Positions 61,901 through 64,000 of a stretch of DNA of 64,000 nucleotides are shown here, piece after piece. Positions within the stretch are counted from its first letter, which is position 1; every line of letters starts with the position of its first letter. The stretch is from Durusdinium trenchii. Its lineage: Eukaryota > Sar > Dinophyceae > Suessiales > Symbiodiniaceae. The notes below the pieces were generated by a model. It had not been told where the DNA came from and searched no databases. It was given only the letters and a program-made list of their open reading frames with translations. A program made the translations under genes and the position numbers. Location of the stretch: positions 124,001 to 188,000 of the forward strand of contig CAXAMN010027506.1 of NCBI GenBank assembly GCA_963970005.1. Direction: 5' to 3'.

Positions 61901-63697
61901 GAGCGCAATGTGTCCAACACCAAGCAGATTCACGGCGTACTGGCGTAATCACACTGTCAGGGCACAGTTTGCAAGCACTATATCAGAACTGTGCATGCTC
62001 ACACAGTAGAGACCTCTTCATACGATTCCGACACCCAACAGACCGTACCAGTGACCCACATCGTGCGCTCCAGCTGAGCATCCCCAACTCGGTATCACGT
62101 ACGGCCAGCTCCGCACTCTTGGCAGCATCCTGACGGCGCAAGTCGGCACAAGGCAGGGAGCTTCCTACACTCATGGGGGTGTATTTTAATAGGAAACCAC
62201 CCCCACTAATAAGTTGCGGTCTAGTTTCTTTCTTCCAGGGGTCTTTCCGGGGGTCTCCCTGTTCCCATACACACTCATGCATGTAGCAAATCGATGATCA
62301 GCAGCACCTTCCATAATCAGCATACTCCCAAAAAAGAAACAAACAAAAGGCCCAGGCACCCAGCAAAGAAACGCCCTTTCGCAACCGCGGAAGGGCCCAG
62401 GCAGACCTGCAGCGCTGCATAGGCAGCATCCAAGGAGTGCTTGGAACGCAGCTCGATCAATTCACTGTCGATTGCCTGGACAAAAGCAACCAACATTGAT
62501 CGCTTCGACAAAACGCTGGGTTGTGGGCGAGGGTCACCGTGATATCACTCTGTCAAGTACCCCTTCTAAAAACAACAACTGTTCGAACCAGACGATTCTT
62601 CAAGAAACTGAAACCTCTCTGCTAACCTCCGACCTCTGACCGCGAACGCTTTGCGCTCCCTCTCGTGACCAAAACCCACAACCATGCGAAACCGCTGGAT
62701 CTCCTCGCGCGGTCGCGTATACATCAGACCGAGCGCGGTCGCGCCTCCAGGCGCCCCTTGGTCGCTTCCAGCTCCGAGAAATCAAAGCGCGTGGCGCCCT
62801 TCTTGGCCGCGTCGGAGCTGACCTACGCCGCACGCAGCCAACGGCGGGAGGAGGGGTGCAGGGTAGACAGGGGCGGGGTCGTGGCCGAGGGTCGAGTTCG
62901 AGAAGATGGAGTGTTCCCGTCCAAATCTCAATGTTCCATCCAACTCCCTCACCACCAGGTGAGTGCATGTTTGAGGCCCTGGATCTCCTTGGCGCGCGCG
63001 CGAAGAAAACCGAAATTCATGCATGCTTTGGTCCACCCCTGGATCTCCTTTGGTGCCCACACAGCCAGATTGCCATCCCTGGAGATGGTCTCACCGTTCA
63101 AGGTGACCACCCTGCGTGGCACGAGGTCGAGTCCGACCGAGTAAGAAAAGAGGAGAACCTCCAGTGTTCCTCCATCCGCCCTTCCAGCTGGGAGCTGGTG
63201 AAAAGGTGCAGCAAGTGGGAACACGCGAAGATTCTTGTGGCTCCGCAGTCTGAACACACGAAAGTTTGGTGGTTATGTGACAAGAAACTTGGATGATGCA
63301 GCTTATCTTCAAGAAGGAGAACGAAAAAACACCAAACGGTCGCTGACATCCTGAAATGCCCCTCTCTCACACCTGCATTTGATGCCCAGATCTTTGAGCT
63401 TTTCAAAAACCTCGCCCAAACAGGCCAGAGAGCAGTCCAGGTCTCTGGTCAAGACTTTAGAGAGTGCGATGCGAAAGCAAAACTCCATGCAGAAAAGAAC
63501 TGAAAAGTACCGAAAAGGGCCATTTGAACAGGCACGCCTCCACTGCAGACTCTGGGATCCCGAGCAAATCGCCGGCCGGCATCCAACGAGTCTGCAATCA
63601 CCACGTCCTCCCGAGGGTCCAACGTGCTCCCGGGTCCAACGGTCACTCGGAAGATGGGGCAGCGAAGGTCTCTTGTCTCACTCGACGAAGGAACTTC
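54998..63697 (-). CDS. SMC1 hinge (second half) and second coiled-coil arm
   Basis: 5' part of the SMC1 gene visible here; the N-terminal head and first arm lie beyond the window. Hinge exons 63551-63697 (DVVIADSLDAGRRFARD), 63373-63499 (ALSKVLTRDLDCSLACLG) and 63042-63111 (VVTLNGETISRDGNL, the SMC post-hinge motif) join in phase. Arm exons include 62745-62817, 62407-62475 (AIDSELIELRSKHSLDAAY), 61425-61496, 61006-61059, 60656-60701 (MEQLKKELKDLEQQI), 60483-60529, 60287-60349, 60019-60081, 59813-59845, 59267-59320, 58922-58942, 58735-58776, 58228-58281, 57769-57832, 56227-56286, 55994-56047, 55804-55852, 55439-55507 (SFEEVRCQRRETFMECFHK) and 54998-55041 (VQEEIQEVYRRR). The last two match the conserved FxxCFxxV...IxxIY helix that ends the SMC1 arm. 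The arm is about 370 residues, the usual size. Donors GT, GC and GA are mixed. Confidence 0.8.
55914..55942. repeat. (TA)n microsatellite
   Basis: About 14 TA units preceded by A-rich and C-rich runs, in an SMC1 intron. Confidence 0.9.
56290..57765. other. Long SMC1 intron without exon
   Basis: Between the arm exons at 57769-57832 and 56227-56286. A GC-rich patch at 56400-56520 is open on both strands, and a plus frame at 57260-57571 is open, but neither shows a domain. A TA-rich tract lies at 57690-57745. Confidence 0.4.
62168..62279 (+). mobile_element. Introner-like element, full-length copy with inverted ends
   Basis: Left end ACTCATGGGGGTGTATTTTA, right end complementary: CCCATACACACTCATG. 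Inside, the tract CTAGTTTCTTTCTTCCAG is an excellent splice acceptor. About 112 bp; inserted in an SMC1 intron, pointing against the gene. Together with the partial copies it defines the family. Confidence 0.65.
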
Positions 63698-64000
63698 CTT
63701 GAAGAAGTGTGAGCTATCCCGCGTCCTCCCTAGCTTAAGTAGCTAGAAGCTTTACTCCCTTACTTCATGAAGTAGGCGCCTATAGGTAGTGACGTCGGGC
63801 TTTAAAACAACAAAAGACCAAGAGATCCAAGATCCCGCTTGGACCGACCACCGACCGTTCATCGAACGAGTTCCGCACCGACAGCATGAACTCGAAGGCA
63901 CGGTTCAGGCGTGGCTCGAAGGAGACACAGCTCAAGGCCTCGGTCCATCCCTTTTTTGGTGGTCTTTTGGCACGGTTTGCGGCGCCATCCGGTTTATGGC
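63698..64000. other. Window edge, SMC1 intron or upstream exons
   Basis: Minus-strand text up to the edge was searched for more hinge sequence; none could be framed with confidence. Confidence 0.4.

Overview
The window looks like nuclear DNA of a dinoflagellate, most likely a Symbiodiniaceae-type alga. Coding sequence is broken into very many short exons (often 20-120 nt) that keep phase across junctions only if introns may start with GT, GC or GA and end with AG. Almost all recognisable genes lie on the minus strand, as in the one-way gene arrays of dinoflagellates. Two 10-N assembly gaps sit inside tandem repeats (5499-5508 and 43103-43112). I saw no convincing promoter, tRNA, rRNA or CRISPR array. 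All exon edges were placed by hand from splice signals, phase and protein similarity.

Left part (1-20 kb), minus strand: a gene with thrombospondin type 1 (TSP1) repeats (1.1-10.7 kb), interrupted by a block of minisatellites (5.3-7 kb); a small unidentified gene ending at 11.5 kb; a two-exon multi-pass membrane protein (14.2-16.3 kb); and scattered exons of unknown genes at 18 kb. A short plus-strand exon group at 20.0-20.5 kb breaks the strand pattern.

Middle (21-45 kb): a helical exon at 21.3 kb, an intronless membrane-anchored thioredoxin-like protein (22.3-22.9 kb), a many-exon coiled-coil protein (26.5-35.2 kb), an amino-acid transporter of the cationic-amino-acid-transporter/APC type in at least 12 exons (36.6-41.1 kb), and 3' exons of an unidentified gene at 42.4-43.3 kb.

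Right part (45-63.7 kb): one very long minus-strand gene for cohesin subunit SMC1. Its N-terminal head and first arm lie beyond the right edge. Inside the window are the hinge (63.0-63.7 kb), the second coiled-coil arm (55-62.8 kb) and the C-terminal ATPase head (45.2-47.9 kb), with signature motif, Walker B and D-loop all recognisable. Between the helix that normally ends the arm and the head, a phase-consistent chain of about 21 exons (48.1-54.9 kb) codes for roughly 450 extra residues, coiled coil followed by a globular part. This is the most unusual thing in the window.

Two families of short inverted-repeat elements are scattered through it. One carries intron-like ends (GGGTGTGTATTTTAATAGG ... 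pyrimidine tract, CAG) and looks like an introner family. The other has TGTAGAC ends, and one copy appears to supply the last codons and stop of a gene.
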